55,138 nucleotides of DNA, from assembly GCF_015082335.1 (NCBI RefSeq), contig NZ_BLRL01000021.1:1-55138 (forward strand), in the 5' to 3' direction. Under the pieces are notes generated by a model, which saw only the letters and a program-made list of their open reading frames with translations, was not told the DNA's origin and did no database searches. A program made the translations under genes and the position numbers. Positions 34,223 to 42,496 of this stretch are shown here, piece by piece (the stretch's first letter is position 1; each line of letters begins with the position of its first letter). Origin of the DNA: Moritella sp. F3. GTDB lineage: Bacteria > Pseudomonadota > Gammaproteobacteria > Enterobacterales > Moritellaceae.

Positions 34223-36295
34223 TTACTTCTGTAGAACAGAGATGTCAGCTACATTTAAAAATTGGTTACGCAGGGTATTAAGCAGTGTTAAGCGGTTAAT
34301 TTTAAGCGCTTCATCATCAGCCATTACCATTACGTTGTCGAAGAATGTATCTACAACATCACGCAGTTCTGATAACTCTGTTAGTGCCTGCTGATAATCA
34401 CCAGTGGCGAATAATGGTGCGAGTAATTCAACTTTAGCTGCTACAGCAGAAGCTAATGCTTTTTCAGCATTTTCTTGCAGTAGTGACACATCAACCGTTG
34501 CGTTTAGTTCACCTTCAAATTTAGCGAGGATATTACCAACACGTTTGTTTGCTGCAGCTAATGTTGCTGAAGCGTCTAAACCACGGAAGTGATTTACTGC
34601 TTTAACACGCTTATCAAAGTCAGCTGGTTTAGTTGGGCGACGAGCAAGTACTGCTTGAATCACATCAACGCTGATACCAGCATCTCTGTACCATGCAGGG
34701 AAACGACCAAGTACAAACGCAACAACATCAGTTGATACATTTTGGTTTGATAGCTTGTCACCGAATAATGCTTTTGCAGTATCAACTAAATCAACAAGAT
34801 CTAACGGTAAGTCTTTTTCGATAATGATACGTAGTGTACCAATCGCTGCACGGCGAAGTGCAAACGGGTCTTTATCACCTTTAGGGATTTGACCAATACC
34901 GAAGATACCCACTAGTGTATCAAGTTTGTCAGCCAGTGCTACTGAACAAGCAACCAATGATTCAGGTAGGCGGTCACCAGCATAACGAGGCATATACTGT
35001 TCGTTAAGTGCAACTGCCACTTCTTCTGCTTCACCGTCGTTACGAGCATAATGCATGCCCATAACACCTTGTACGTCAGGGAATTCTACAACCATGTCTG
35101 ACATTAAGTCAGCTTTAGCTAATAGACCTGCGCGTTGTGCGTGCTCAGTATTTGCAGAAATTTTACCAGCAATCGCTGCTGCTAAATTGGCAATGCGTTG
35201 TGATTTCTCTTTTAACGTACCTAGTTGTTTTTGGAATAAAACAGTTTCTAGATCAGCAAGGCGACTTTCTAAAGTGCGCTTCTTATCAGTGTTAAAGAAG
35301 AATTCAGCATCTGCTAGGCGAGGGCGTACAACTTTTTCGTTACCTTCAATTACTTGTCGAACATCTTTACTGATGATGTTTGACACAAAGATAAACTTAG
35401 GTAAAAGCTCGCCGTCAGTGCTTAACATTGGGAAGTACTTTTGGTTGTCTTTCATCGTGTAGATCAAAGCTTCCGCTGGTACGTCTAGGTAACGTTCTTC
35501 AAAGTTACCCACTAATGTTACTGGCCATTCTACTAGAGACGTTACTTCTTCAAGTAGGTCTTCTTCGATTTCAGCAACACCGCCGTGCTCGCTTGCCGCT
35601 GCAATAACTTGTTTACGGATAACATCTTTACGACGCTCGTAATCAACCATTACCATGCAGTGATCTTCAAGCATATCAACATAGTTGTCAGCGTGTGGTA
35701 ATTCAAAATCACCTTTACCGAGGAAACGGTGACCGCGAATAGTACGTGCCGCTTTAATACCTAAGATTTCGCCTTCAAGTGCTTCAGCACCAAATAACAT
35801 CGTAATAGTATGTACTGGGCGAATGAATTGAATCGGGCTATCGCCCCAACGCATTGGCTTGCTAACAGGCAGTTTAGCTAAAGAAGTAGCAACCATATCA
35901 GCAACAAGTGCTTGAGTGGCTTTCCCTTTAACTTCTGACTTATGCAGTAACCATTCGCCTTTGTCTGTTTTTACTCGACCTGCTTGCTCAACAGTAATAC
36001 CGTTGCCGCGTGCCCAGCCTTGTGCCGCTTTCGTCGCGTTACCGTCAGCATCAAACGCAACAGTAACAGCAGGACCGCGTTTTTCAATGACTTTATCAGC
36101 TTGTGCATCAGCAAGTGATGAGACTGTTAATGCTAAACGGCGAGGTGCAGCCATCCAGTTAACGTCAGTAAATTCTAAACCGGCTTTTTCTAGCTCGGCT
36201 TGGAAGTTCGCTGCAAATGCTTCAGCTAAAGTACGTAACGATTTTGGTGGTAATTCTTCAGTACCAATTTCGATTAATAAATTTTCAGTTGCCAT
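34223..36295 (-). CDS. glyS: Glycyl-tRNA synthetase beta subunit
   Basis: Large subunit of the bacterial (alpha-beta)2 glycyl-tRNA synthetase, responsible for most tRNA recognition. The start MATENLLIEIGTEELPPKSLRTLAEAF and the internal MRWGDSPIQFIRPVHTITMLFG and MGMHYARNDGEAEEVAVALNEQYMPR segments are characteristic. It is 690 residues, as in relatives. It lies 8 bases after glyQ, and the terminator at 34165-34198 ends the unit. Confidence 0.97.
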   Translation of the reverse strand: MATENLLIEIGTEELPPKSLRTLAEAFAANFQAELEKAGLEFTDVNWMAAPRRLALTVSSLADAQADKVIEKRGPAVTVAFDADGNATKAAQGWARGNGITVEQAGRVKTDKGEWLLHKSEVKGKATQALVADMVATSLAKLPVSKPMRWGDSPIQFIRPVHTITMLFGAEALEGEILGIKAARTIRGHRFLGKGDFELPHADNYVDMLEDHCMVMVDYERRKDVIRKQVIAAASEHGGVAEIEEDLLEEVTSLVEWPVTLVGNFEERYLDVPAEALIYTMKDNQKYFPMLSTDGELLPKFIFVSNIISKDVRQVIEGNEKVVRPRLADAEFFFNTDKKRTLESRLADLETVLFQKQLGTLKEKSQRIANLAAAIAGKISANTEHAQRAGLLAKADLMSDMVVEFPDVQGVMGMHYARNDGEAEEVAVALNEQYMPRYAGDRLPESLVACSVALADKLDTLVGIFGIGQIPKGDKDPFALRRAAIGTLRIIIEKDLPLDLVDLVDTAKALFGDKLSNQNVSTDVVAFVLGRFPAWYRDAGISVDVIQAVLARRPTKPADFDKRVKAVNHFRGLDASATLAAANKRVGNILAKFEGELNATVDVSLLQENAEKALASAVAAKVELLAPLFATGDYQQALTELSELRDVVDTFFDNVMVMADDEALKINRLTLLNTLRNQFLNVADISVLQK

Positions 36296-36303
36296 GCTAC
36301 TTC

Positions 36304-37215
36304 CTATTTGTCTTTTTTACATAGCGGGAAGCCTAGTGCTTCACGAGATGCGTAATACGCTTCAGCTACACCTTTAGAAAGGGTGCGAATACGTAAAATA
36401 TAACGTTGACGCTCAGTCACTGAGATAGCATGACGCGCATCGAGCATATTAAATGCGTGGCCAGCATCAAGAATACGTTCGTATGCTGGTAGTGGTAGCG
36501 GCACTTCTAAATCGAGTAGCTTTTGCGCTTCTTTTTCACTTTCATCAAACAGAGTGAATAGGAAATCAACATCAGCATGTTCGAAGTTATAAGTTGATTG
36601 CTCAACTTCATTTTGGTGGAAAATGTCACCGTATTTAACAACACCAAGTGGACCATCGGTCCATACTAGGTCGTATACGCTGTCTACTTCTTGGATATAC
36701 ATCGCAAGACGTTCAAGACCGTAAGTCATTTCACCAGTAACTGGCGTACATTCAAGGCCACCAACTGCTTGGAAGTAAGTAAATTGCGATACTTCCATAC
36801 CGTTTAGCCAGATTTCCCAACCTAGACCCCAGGCTCCCAATGTTGGGTTTTCCCAGTTATCTTCTACGAAGCGAATATCGTGAACCAATGGATCAAGACC
36901 AACTTCTTTCAGTGAGTCCAAGTATAATTCTTGGATATTCGCTGGAGACGGTTTGATCACTACTTGAAACTGATAGTAGTGTTGTAAACGATTTGGATTT
37001 TCACCATAACGGCCATCGGTAGGACGACGTGATGGTTGAACGTAAGCATAAGCCATTGGCTCTGGACCTAATGAACGTAAGAACGTCATTGGGTGAGAGG
37101 TGCCGGCACCTACTTCCATATCGAATGGTTGTACGATCGCACAACCTTGGCGAGCCCAGTAATCCTGCAGTGCTAGGATCAGCCCTTGAAAAGTTTTAAC
37201 GTTATAATTTGACAT
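36304..37215 (-). CDS. glyQ: Glycyl-tRNA synthetase alpha subunit
   Basis: Catalytic (class II) subunit. The conserved TFQGLILALQDYWARQGCAIVQP start, GAGTSHPMTFLRSLGPEP and VEDNWENPTLGAWGLGWE are all present. The ATG at 37215 (MSNYNVKTF) matches homologous starts and gives 303 residues. A TTG 21 bases further upstream is open in frame but adds non-conserved residues. The ribosome-binding site is weak for either choice. Operon with glyS. Confidence 0.96.
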   Translation of the reverse strand: MSNYNVKTFQGLILALQDYWARQGCAIVQPFDMEVGAGTSHPMTFLRSLGPEPMAYAYVQPSRRPTDGRYGENPNRLQHYYQFQVVIKPSPANIQELYLDSLKEVGLDPLVHDIRFVEDNWENPTLGAWGLGWEIWLNGMEVSQFTYFQAVGGLECTPVTGEMTYGLERLAMYIQEVDSVYDLVWTDGPLGVVKYGDIFHQNEVEQSTYNFEHADVDFLFTLFDESEKEAQKLLDLEVPLPLPAYERILDAGHAFNMLDARHAISVTERQRYILRIRTLSKGVAEAYYASREALGFPLCKKDK

Positions 37216-37381
37216 GATATCTGCACAATAAAGCAAAGAAATAATAGCTAAAGTATACCTGCTGAGCAGATATGAATATAGGATAAATTACAAAATTTGA
37301 CTTGGTTAGTGCGTTTTTTTCAGCTATTTGGGTTGGCGCAGTAATTTAAGGCTAGAAAAGTGGCTGAAGAGGCGGTGAATA

Positions 37382-37408
37382 CGCGAATATATTATCTGTA
37401 TATTCGCG
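37382..37408 (-). terminator. Hairpin after tusA
   Basis: A perfect 10-bp inverted repeat, CGCGAATATA/TATATTCGCG, with a 7-base loop lies 12 bases past the tusA stop. It lacks a T run, so it may be a processing or weak termination element. Confidence 0.5.
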
Positions 37409-37420
37409 GCTTAAAGCGGA

Positions 37421-37669
37421 CTAATTAACGCCTTTTTTAATCAAATATTGATACGGTAATTGCTCTGTTTGGCTCGCGACTAACGTGTGATCCATAAACT
37501 GACAAAAACTAGGAATATCACGTACCGTTGCAGGATCATCTGCAATAATCAGTAATGTCTGGCCATCATCGAGTTTTCTTACTGTTTTTCGTACCATCAT
37601 AACGGGTTCTGGACAGCGTAAACCTAGGGCATCTAGTTCATGTTCTGGATTCGAAAATAATGGGTTCAT
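37421..37669 (-). CDS. tusA: Sulfur carrier protein TusA
   Basis: Small (82-residue) persulfide carrier that feeds sulfur to tRNA 2-thiolation and other pathways. The signature LDALGLRCPEPVMMVRKTVRKL contains the active CPEP cysteine near residue 19. The downstream DDPATVRDIPSFCQFMDHTLV is typical of the family. It fits with the other tRNA-modification genes nearby (mnmG, mnmE), whose wobble uridines also receive 2-thio groups in the cell. Single gene with a free-standing promoter region upstream. Confidence 0.93.
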   Translation of the reverse strand: MNPLFSNPEHELDALGLRCPEPVMMVRKTVRKLDDGQTLLIIADDPATVRDIPSFCQFMDHTLVASQTEQLPYQYLIKKGVN

Positions 37670-37823
37670 CAGGTTTTCTCTATGTGGTCAATATACGTAA
37701 ATAGGCTAATATTAATGAGTAGCGGTAATTATATATTGGATAATCACCATTATGTTGTTAAATTGTTAATAACCGCGTGATACTTATCTTGCGCAGTCAA
37801 GTAACCATCAACAAGGAGTGTGT

Positions 37824-38048
37824 ATGTTACTACAAGCCAGTGGCAGACTAAAAGTATATTCTTCAATCGCTTTTTTTTCTTTGCTAATCATGCTTATGGA
37901 AGTTCCTATTGCCGATACAGGTACTTGGCTCGGGGTATTAAGCATTGTTGGTATCGCAGTTTGGGTTGAATTAAGTGATTATTTCGTCGAAGAAGACAGC
38001 ACTGAAAATAAAACCGAAAAAACGGAACACAAAGACGATACGAAGTAA
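37824..38048 (+). CDS. Small two-helix membrane protein of unknown function
   Basis: A 74-residue protein not recognised by me. After a short N-terminus come two hydrophobic segments (about residues 11-27 and 34-50). The C-terminal tail is very charged, acidic and lysine-rich (EEDSTENKTEKTEHKDD). The ATG at 37824 sits 6 bases after a perfect AAGGAG, with an in-frame GTG 6 bases earlier being less likely. A clear terminator follows. The strong initiation site and own terminator argue that it is real. Confidence 0.75.
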   Translation: MLLQASGRLKVYSSIAFFSLLIMLMEVPIADTGTWLGVLSIVGIAVWVELSDYFVEEDSTENKTEKTEHKDDTK

Positions 38049-38053
38049 AAATA

Positions 38054-38079
38054 ACAGAGGGTATACCACCCTCTGTTTT
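38054..38079 (+). terminator. Terminator after the small membrane protein gene
   Basis: ACAGAGGGT-ATACC-ACCCTCTGT has a 9-bp perfect stem followed by TTTG. It lies 5 bases after the stop codon. Confidence 0.85.
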
Positions 38080-38169
38080 GTTATCTCGCCTGCAATACCT
38101 ACCCTTGAAATTGTAAAACTGTAATTGTTATCTAAGCTTAATTCTACTACCTGTATATTGGAGTTAATT

Positions 38170-38643
38170 ATGAAAGGTAACACTCAAGTTATCGCTAGCT
38201 TAAATGGCTTATTACACAATGAACTAGCAGCTATAGATCAATATTTTACCCATTCTCGTATGTACCAAGATTGGGGTTTAGAAAAACTCTATCAACAAAT
38301 GAATCATGAAATGGAAGAAGAGATAACGCATGCTGATGCGTTGATCAAACGTATTTTATTTCTTGAAGGCACCCCTAATTTAAAAGATCGCCGTGATTTA
38401 CTCATTGGTGATGATGTTCCTAGCATGCTCAAAAATGATTTGGTACTGGAAATGGAAGTTGTCGCTGCCATCAGAGCGAGTATTAAATTATGTGAAGATG
38501 AAGGCGACTATCAAACTCGGCAGGTGTTACTGCCTTTACTTGCTGATACCGAAGAAGACCATGTTTATTGGTTAGAGCAGCAATTAGGTTTGATCCAAAA
38601 AATTAGCTTAGCGAACTATATCCAATCTCATATCGGTGTTTAA
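38170..38643 (+). CDS. bfr: Bacterioferritin subunit with ferroxidase centre (lacks the haem-ligand Met)
   Basis: Iron-storage protein of 157 residues. Aligned by eye to E. coli Bfr, the di-iron ferroxidase ligands are present: Glu18, Glu51, His54, Glu94, and Glu128/His131 (equivalent to 127/130, one residue inserted). Met52, which ligates haem between two subunits, is replaced by Ile. The start at 38170 (MKGNTQVIASLNGLL) has GGAG 8 bases upstream; a longer in-frame reading lacks support. It is paired with the next gene (23-base gap), which has the opposite pattern. Confidence 0.93.
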   Translation: MKGNTQVIASLNGLLHNELAAIDQYFTHSRMYQDWGLEKLYQQMNHEMEEEITHADALIKRILFLEGTPNLKDRRDLLIGDDVPSMLKNDLVLEMEVVAAIRASIKLCEDEGDYQTRQVLLPLLADTEEDHVYWLEQQLGLIQKISLANYIQSHIGV

Positions 38644-38666
38644 CCGACTCATATTCGGAGTTACTT

Positions 38667-39131
38667 ATGCAAGGCAATAACCAAATTATAATGCTGCTAA
38701 ATAAAGCATTAGGCTGTAAATTAGTGGCAATTAATCAGTATTTTTTACATGCTCGTATGTATCGAAATTGGGGGCTAGAGCAACTTGATAAAGCAGATTA
38801 TAAACAGTCTATTTTGAAAATGAAGCAAGCCGATAAGTTCATAAATCGGATTTTATTTTTACAAGGTTTACCCAATCTACAAGATTTAGGACGCTTGGCT
38901 ATTGGTGAAGATACGCCAGAAATGCTGCACCTTAATATGGAACTGGAACTGAGTATTCGCGTGGTGTTACAAACCTTGATTGCTGAATGTGAAAACAGTC
39001 AGGATTACATTAGTCGTGATATAGCGGCTGAAATTTTAGAAGAGGTTGAAGAGCAAATCGATTGGGTTGAAAGCCAAGAGTATCTTATCCGCCATGCTGG
39101 TTTAGATAATTACCTACAGTCACAGATGTAG
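38667..39131 (+). CDS. Bacterioferritin subunit with haem ligand (lacks the ferroxidase centre)
   Basis: Second Bfr paralogue, 154 residues. The fold and N-terminus (MQGNNQIIMLLNKALG) are typical, and the haem ligand Met52 is kept. The ferroxidase ligands are changed: Lys at 18, Lys at 51, Gln at 54, Val at 127 and Gln at 130, with only Glu94 remaining. It should therefore bind haem and accept electrons but not oxidise iron. It probably forms mixed 24-mers with the upstream subunit, as described for two-gene bacterioferritins in other genera. Confidence 0.93.
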   Translation: MQGNNQIIMLLNKALGCKLVAINQYFLHARMYRNWGLEQLDKADYKQSILKMKQADKFINRILFLQGLPNLQDLGRLAIGEDTPEMLHLNMELELSIRVVLQTLIAECENSQDYISRDIAAEILEEVEEQIDWVESQEYLIRHAGLDNYLQSQM

Positions 39132-39155
39132 CGTTAAACGTGTTGGTTTGAATCA

Positions 39156-39350
39156 TTAAGCGACTAGTGGCTGTTGTTGTGCTTGTTTAATTAAGGTCTG
39201 GTTTAAGATTTTTTTTGCACATTGGCAGCATTTTCCACACTGGCTACCAATACCCAGTTCAGTGCTTAATGTTTTCATGGTTGTAGCACCTTCATCGATA
39301 CTTTTTATTAACTGCTTATCGGTAATACCGCGACAAATACATACGTACAT
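39156..39350 (-). CDS. bfd: Bacterioferritin-associated ferredoxin
   Basis: A 64-residue [2Fe-2S] protein that reduces the bacterioferritin haem to release stored iron. Four cluster cysteines are visible as CIC (residues 4 and 6) and CGKC (residues 38 and 41), with an additional Cys following. It is convergent with the two bacterioferritin genes (24-base gap). A Fur box sits 44-58 bases upstream of its start, so it should be induced when iron is low, the opposite of bacterioferritin. Confidence 0.94.
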   Translation of the reverse strand: MYVCICRGITDKQLIKSIDEGATTMKTLSTELGIGSQCGKCCQCAKKILNQTLIKQAQQQPLVA

Positions 39351-39393
39351 AAATTGTTATTCCGAGCTGAATTTATGATGATGTTAATATGAA

Positions 39394-39408
39394 TGAGAAT
39401 GATTATCA
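39394..39408 (-). promoter_or_regulatory. Fur box upstream of bfd
   Basis: TGAGAAT-G-ATTATCA differs by one base from the perfect 7-1-7 Fur inverted repeat TGATAAT-G-ATTATCA. It overlaps the expected bfd promoter. It is only 6 bases past the end of the neighbouring regulator gene, so it most likely serves bfd. Confidence 0.8.
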
Positions 39409-39413
39409 AGACG

Positions 39414-40391
39414 CTATGGGGCGAAAACTTTGGCCTTTACCATGTCTCGATATTGTTTTGGAGCCATATCAAAGTGTTGCTCGAATTTTTTTTTGAAATA
39501 ATATGCATCGCGAAAACCAACCTGTTCGGAAACATCACACATAGTGAGCCCAAAATCGCGTAATAATACTTGTGCTGTCTCGAGTCTGAGGGTTAATAAA
39601 AACTGATTCGGCGTTTTTCCAACTTGTTCTTTGAAGCGGCGATTGAAAGTGCGTAACGGCAGTTGGCAAACATCGGCAATCATTTGATTGGTGATCACTT
39701 TTGCCATATTACGTTGCATCCAATCTTGCGCGAGGGCAATGGATTCATCGAATTGCACTTGGCCACCAATTTGATAGAAAGGTTGTTGTTCGGTGCGTGA
39801 TATTTCATGAGAAAAGTGGTTTTCAATCACGCTAGCGATCTTCTTGCCAAACATCTCATTGATTAAAAACAACATCATCTCTGATTGTGAGTTAATGCTA
39901 CCAGCACAATATAAACCGTTAGCGGCGGTAATTGAAGCCTGACGATTAAGTTTGACTTGTGGGTAGTGTTGGCTAAATTGATCGTAAAAATACCAATGTG
40001 TGGTGGCTGGTAAGCCGTCGAGTAAACCTGCTTCAGCTAACCAGCAAACGCCGGTGCCAGTTGAGAGTATTTTTGCACCTTGGTTATATTGTTGATGTAA
40101 CCAAGGAATGACTTGAGGGTACTTAATTATTGATACTAAAGGGTTTCCCCACATAGGAGGGAGAATGACTAGATCAAATTCGTGTTCACATTCAAAGGTT
40201 AAATCGGGTTGTAAGCGCAACCCCGCGGTGAGAGATTTTGCTGCTAAGCTAGTCGAAATTAATTTTATTTCCAACGGATCTTGATGCTGGGTTTTGCGGT
40301 CACGTAAGCGTGACGCACCGGAGAGCATTTCTGCCGCTAAAGAGATGCCAGTGACTAACGCTTTATCATAAAGTACAAATCCAATTTTCAC
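39414..40391 (-). CDS. GlxA/FtrA-type transcriptional regulator (DJ-1/PfpI plus AraC helix-turn-helix)
   Basis: A 325-residue protein. Residues about 1-190 form a DJ-1/PfpI-like (glutamine amidotransferase-fold) sensor domain. Its nucleophile-elbow region reads ILSTGTGVCWLAEAGLLDG. Residues about 225-325 form an AraC-type double helix-turn-helix with LRTFNRRFKEQVGKTPNQFL and VSEQVGFRDAYYFKKKFEQHF. Members of this family often regulate metabolism of nitrogen compounds, but no target can be named. It is divergent from the FabY-like gene with a 175-base gap, so it may regulate that gene or bfd. Confidence 0.88.
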   Translation of the reverse strand: MKIGFVLYDKALVTGISLAAEMLSGASRLRDRKTQHQDPLEIKLISTSLAAKSLTAGLRLQPDLTFECEHEFDLVILPPMWGNPLVSIIKYPQVIPWLHQQYNQGAKILSTGTGVCWLAEAGLLDGLPATTHWYFYDQFSQHYPQVKLNRQASITAANGLYCAGSINSQSEMMLFLINEMFGKKIASVIENHFSHEISRTEQQPFYQIGGQVQFDESIALAQDWMQRNMAKVITNQMIADVCQLPLRTFNRRFKEQVGKTPNQFLLTLRLETAQVLLRDFGLTMCDVSEQVGFRDAYYFKKKFEQHFDMAPKQYRDMVKAKVFAP

Positions 40392-40581
40392 AGCAAACTC
40401 CGATGCAATAACAATCTAAATTTAGACTATCTATTTATTTATGGTTCAGTGCCTTGCTTTTATAGACTAAAAAACCGCGGTGGCACAAGTGTCAGGGTAA
40501 ATGGCACAGTTGAAAGTGTATTGTTAGTATAACTTGCTAGACTAGCTAGCAATAGCTTAGATTTGAATGAGATGTAATAAA

Positions 40582-42432
40582 ATGGCGAAGTTACCGTTAA
40601 TTGTTGGTTTGGGTGGTATTAATGCAGCTGGACGTAGTTCTGGTTTCCACAGTTATAAACGTTTAGTGTGCGATGCGCTGCAAGACGATGTCATGGCCAG
40701 TACATGGCAAGATCTCGCACAGCGTATGGGACTTGATTCGAGCGATATTAATGCTGATATTATTGCGCAAATTAAAGCGGGTACCTTAGTACGTCACGCC
40801 ACTACGTTTGATCCAAAAGCGGTGCCTTTTCAGCGTAAAGCAAAGTTAACGGCAGGTGCTGAGCCAATTACATTTCAATTAAAAAAATCGAAATTGCCAC
40901 ATACGATCCCGGCGAATTGGTCACTTACTGATATTGATAATAAAACCGTGACAGTGACCGTTGAAGGTGACTTTGATGTGTTAATTAATGATGCTATCGA
41001 TTATCCGGTATCAAGTGCGGGTAATATTCCCACCGGTTTCGATCTCGATAAATTATATAATTCACGTTCACATCCGCGCGGTTTAAAACTAACGGTATAC
41101 GGCGCGTCAGATGCGCTTAACTCATTGGGTGTTGATTGGGATTCAATCCTGACATTAATTAATCCAGATGAAGTCTCTGTTTATGCTGGTAGTGCACTTG
41201 GTCAAGTGGATGAAAATTCATTTGGCGGCATGCTGTCTGCTTATTTCAAAGGTGGCCGTGTTAGTACCAAAATGATGGCAATGGCATTAGCCGAAATGCC
41301 TGCAGACTTTATTAATAGCTATGTGATCAACAGTGCCGGTACAACGGGGACGAATATGGGCGCTTGTGCTAGCTTCCTGTATAACTTGCGTCAGGGGATG
41401 TTAGATATCCAATCTGGTAAGTCAAAAGTCGCGATCGTGGGGAACGCTGAAGCACCTGTTGAAACTGGCGTGATGGAAGGTTTCCGCGTGATGGGGGCAT
41501 TAGCTGAAGATGATCAGCTTAAAGCATTGGATAACAGTGATAGCGTGGATAACCGTCGTGCTTGTCGTCCATTTTCATCTAACGCAGGCTTTACCATGGC
41601 GGAGTCAGCACAATTTGTGGTGTTGATGGATGATGAATTAGCTTTAGAGCTCGGTGTGACTATTTACGGTTCTGTTGCTGATGTATTCATTAATGCCGAC
41701 GCCAATAAAAAATCAATTTCAGCACCAGGTATTGGTAACTACGTGACAGTGGCGAAAGCAACAGCATTAGCGAAAGCCATTTTAGGCGAAGGTGGTTTAC
41801 AGCATACCTTTGTCCAAGCGCATGGGACAGGCACGCCACAAAACCGCGTTACTGAAAGTCATATTTTGAGTGAAGTTGCGGCTAGCTTTAATATTACTAA
41901 TTGGCCTGTTACGGCCATTAAATCATATGTTGGCCATTCAATGGGGGCCGCAGCTGGCGATCAATTAGTGGCATCGCTTGGAGTATGGCAGCATGGTTGG
42001 ATCCCAGGTATTAAAACTATCGATCATATTGCTGATGATGTTCACCAAGCTAACCTTAACATTTTAACTGACCATCAGTTTGTTGGCGATAAAGGCCAAG
42101 AGATGAAAGCGGTATTGTTGAACGCGAAAGGGTTTGGCGGTAACAACGCGACTGGCTTAGTATTATCTCCTCAGCAAACTTTGATGATGCTTAAAGCTAA
42201 GTACGGTGCGTCGGTAGTAAATACTTACCAAGAAAAGAACAGCCAAATCCAACAAACGGCAGCAACAGCTGATCGCAATGCTTGTGCTGGCGATGAAAAC
42301 ATCCGTTATGCATTTGGTAATGCGGTGATTGATGAAGCGGGCGTTAACATCAGCACTGAAGAAGTGCGTTTACAAGGTTTTGCAAACGCCATCAAGTTAG
42401 CACAAAGTAACCCATATCAAGATTATAGCTAG
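40582..42432 (+). CDS. fabY: FabY-like beta-ketoacyl-ACP synthase
   Basis: A 616-residue thiolase-fold condensing enzyme, longer than FabB or FabF (about 410). The active-site Cys lies in TNMGACASFLYNLRQG near residue 262, and the two His motifs are QAHGTGTPQNRV and KSYVGHSMGAAAGDQ. The start MAKLPLIVGLGGINAAGRSS resembles Pseudomonas FabY, which starts fatty acid synthesis from acetyl-CoA. The FabY name is by recall. Either ATG (40567 or 40582) is possible; 40582 fits the family start, but neither has a strong ribosome-binding site. Confidence 0.8.
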   Translation: MAKLPLIVGLGGINAAGRSSGFHSYKRLVCDALQDDVMASTWQDLAQRMGLDSSDINADIIAQIKAGTLVRHATTFDPKAVPFQRKAKLTAGAEPITFQLKKSKLPHTIPANWSLTDIDNKTVTVTVEGDFDVLINDAIDYPVSSAGNIPTGFDLDKLYNSRSHPRGLKLTVYGASDALNSLGVDWDSILTLINPDEVSVYAGSALGQVDENSFGGMLSAYFKGGRVSTKMMAMALAEMPADFINSYVINSAGTTGTNMGACASFLYNLRQGMLDIQSGKSKVAIVGNAEAPVETGVMEGFRVMGALAEDDQLKALDNSDSVDNRRACRPFSSNAGFTMAESAQFVVLMDDELALELGVTIYGSVADVFINADANKKSISAPGIGNYVTVAKATALAKAILGEGGLQHTFVQAHGTGTPQNRVTESHILSEVAASFNITNWPVTAIKSYVGHSMGAAAGDQLVASLGVWQHGWIPGIKTIDHIADDVHQANLNILTDHQFVGDKGQEMKAVLLNAKGFGGNNATGLVLSPQQTLMMLKAKYGASVVNTYQEKNSQIQQTAATADRNACAGDENIRYAFGNAVIDEAGVNISTEEVRLQGFANAIKLAQSNPYQDYS

Positions 42433-42438
42433 TACGAA

Positions 42439-42479
42439 AAACTCACGATTATCGCGAGAACCGCTATAATCGTGAGTTT
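42439..42479. terminator. Terminator after the FabY-like gene
   Basis: A 14-bp inverted repeat, AAACTCACGATTAT/ATAATCGTGAGTTT, separates the convergent FabY-like and YccS-like genes. T-rich tails are short on both sides, but the stem is long. Confidence 0.75.
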
Positions 42480-42496
42480 ATTTGTTCCCTTGTACG

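Noticed and set aside
35055..35462. Plus-strand frame of 135 codons within glyS
   Set aside because: Antisense shadow of a full-length, conserved gene with no recognisable protein features.
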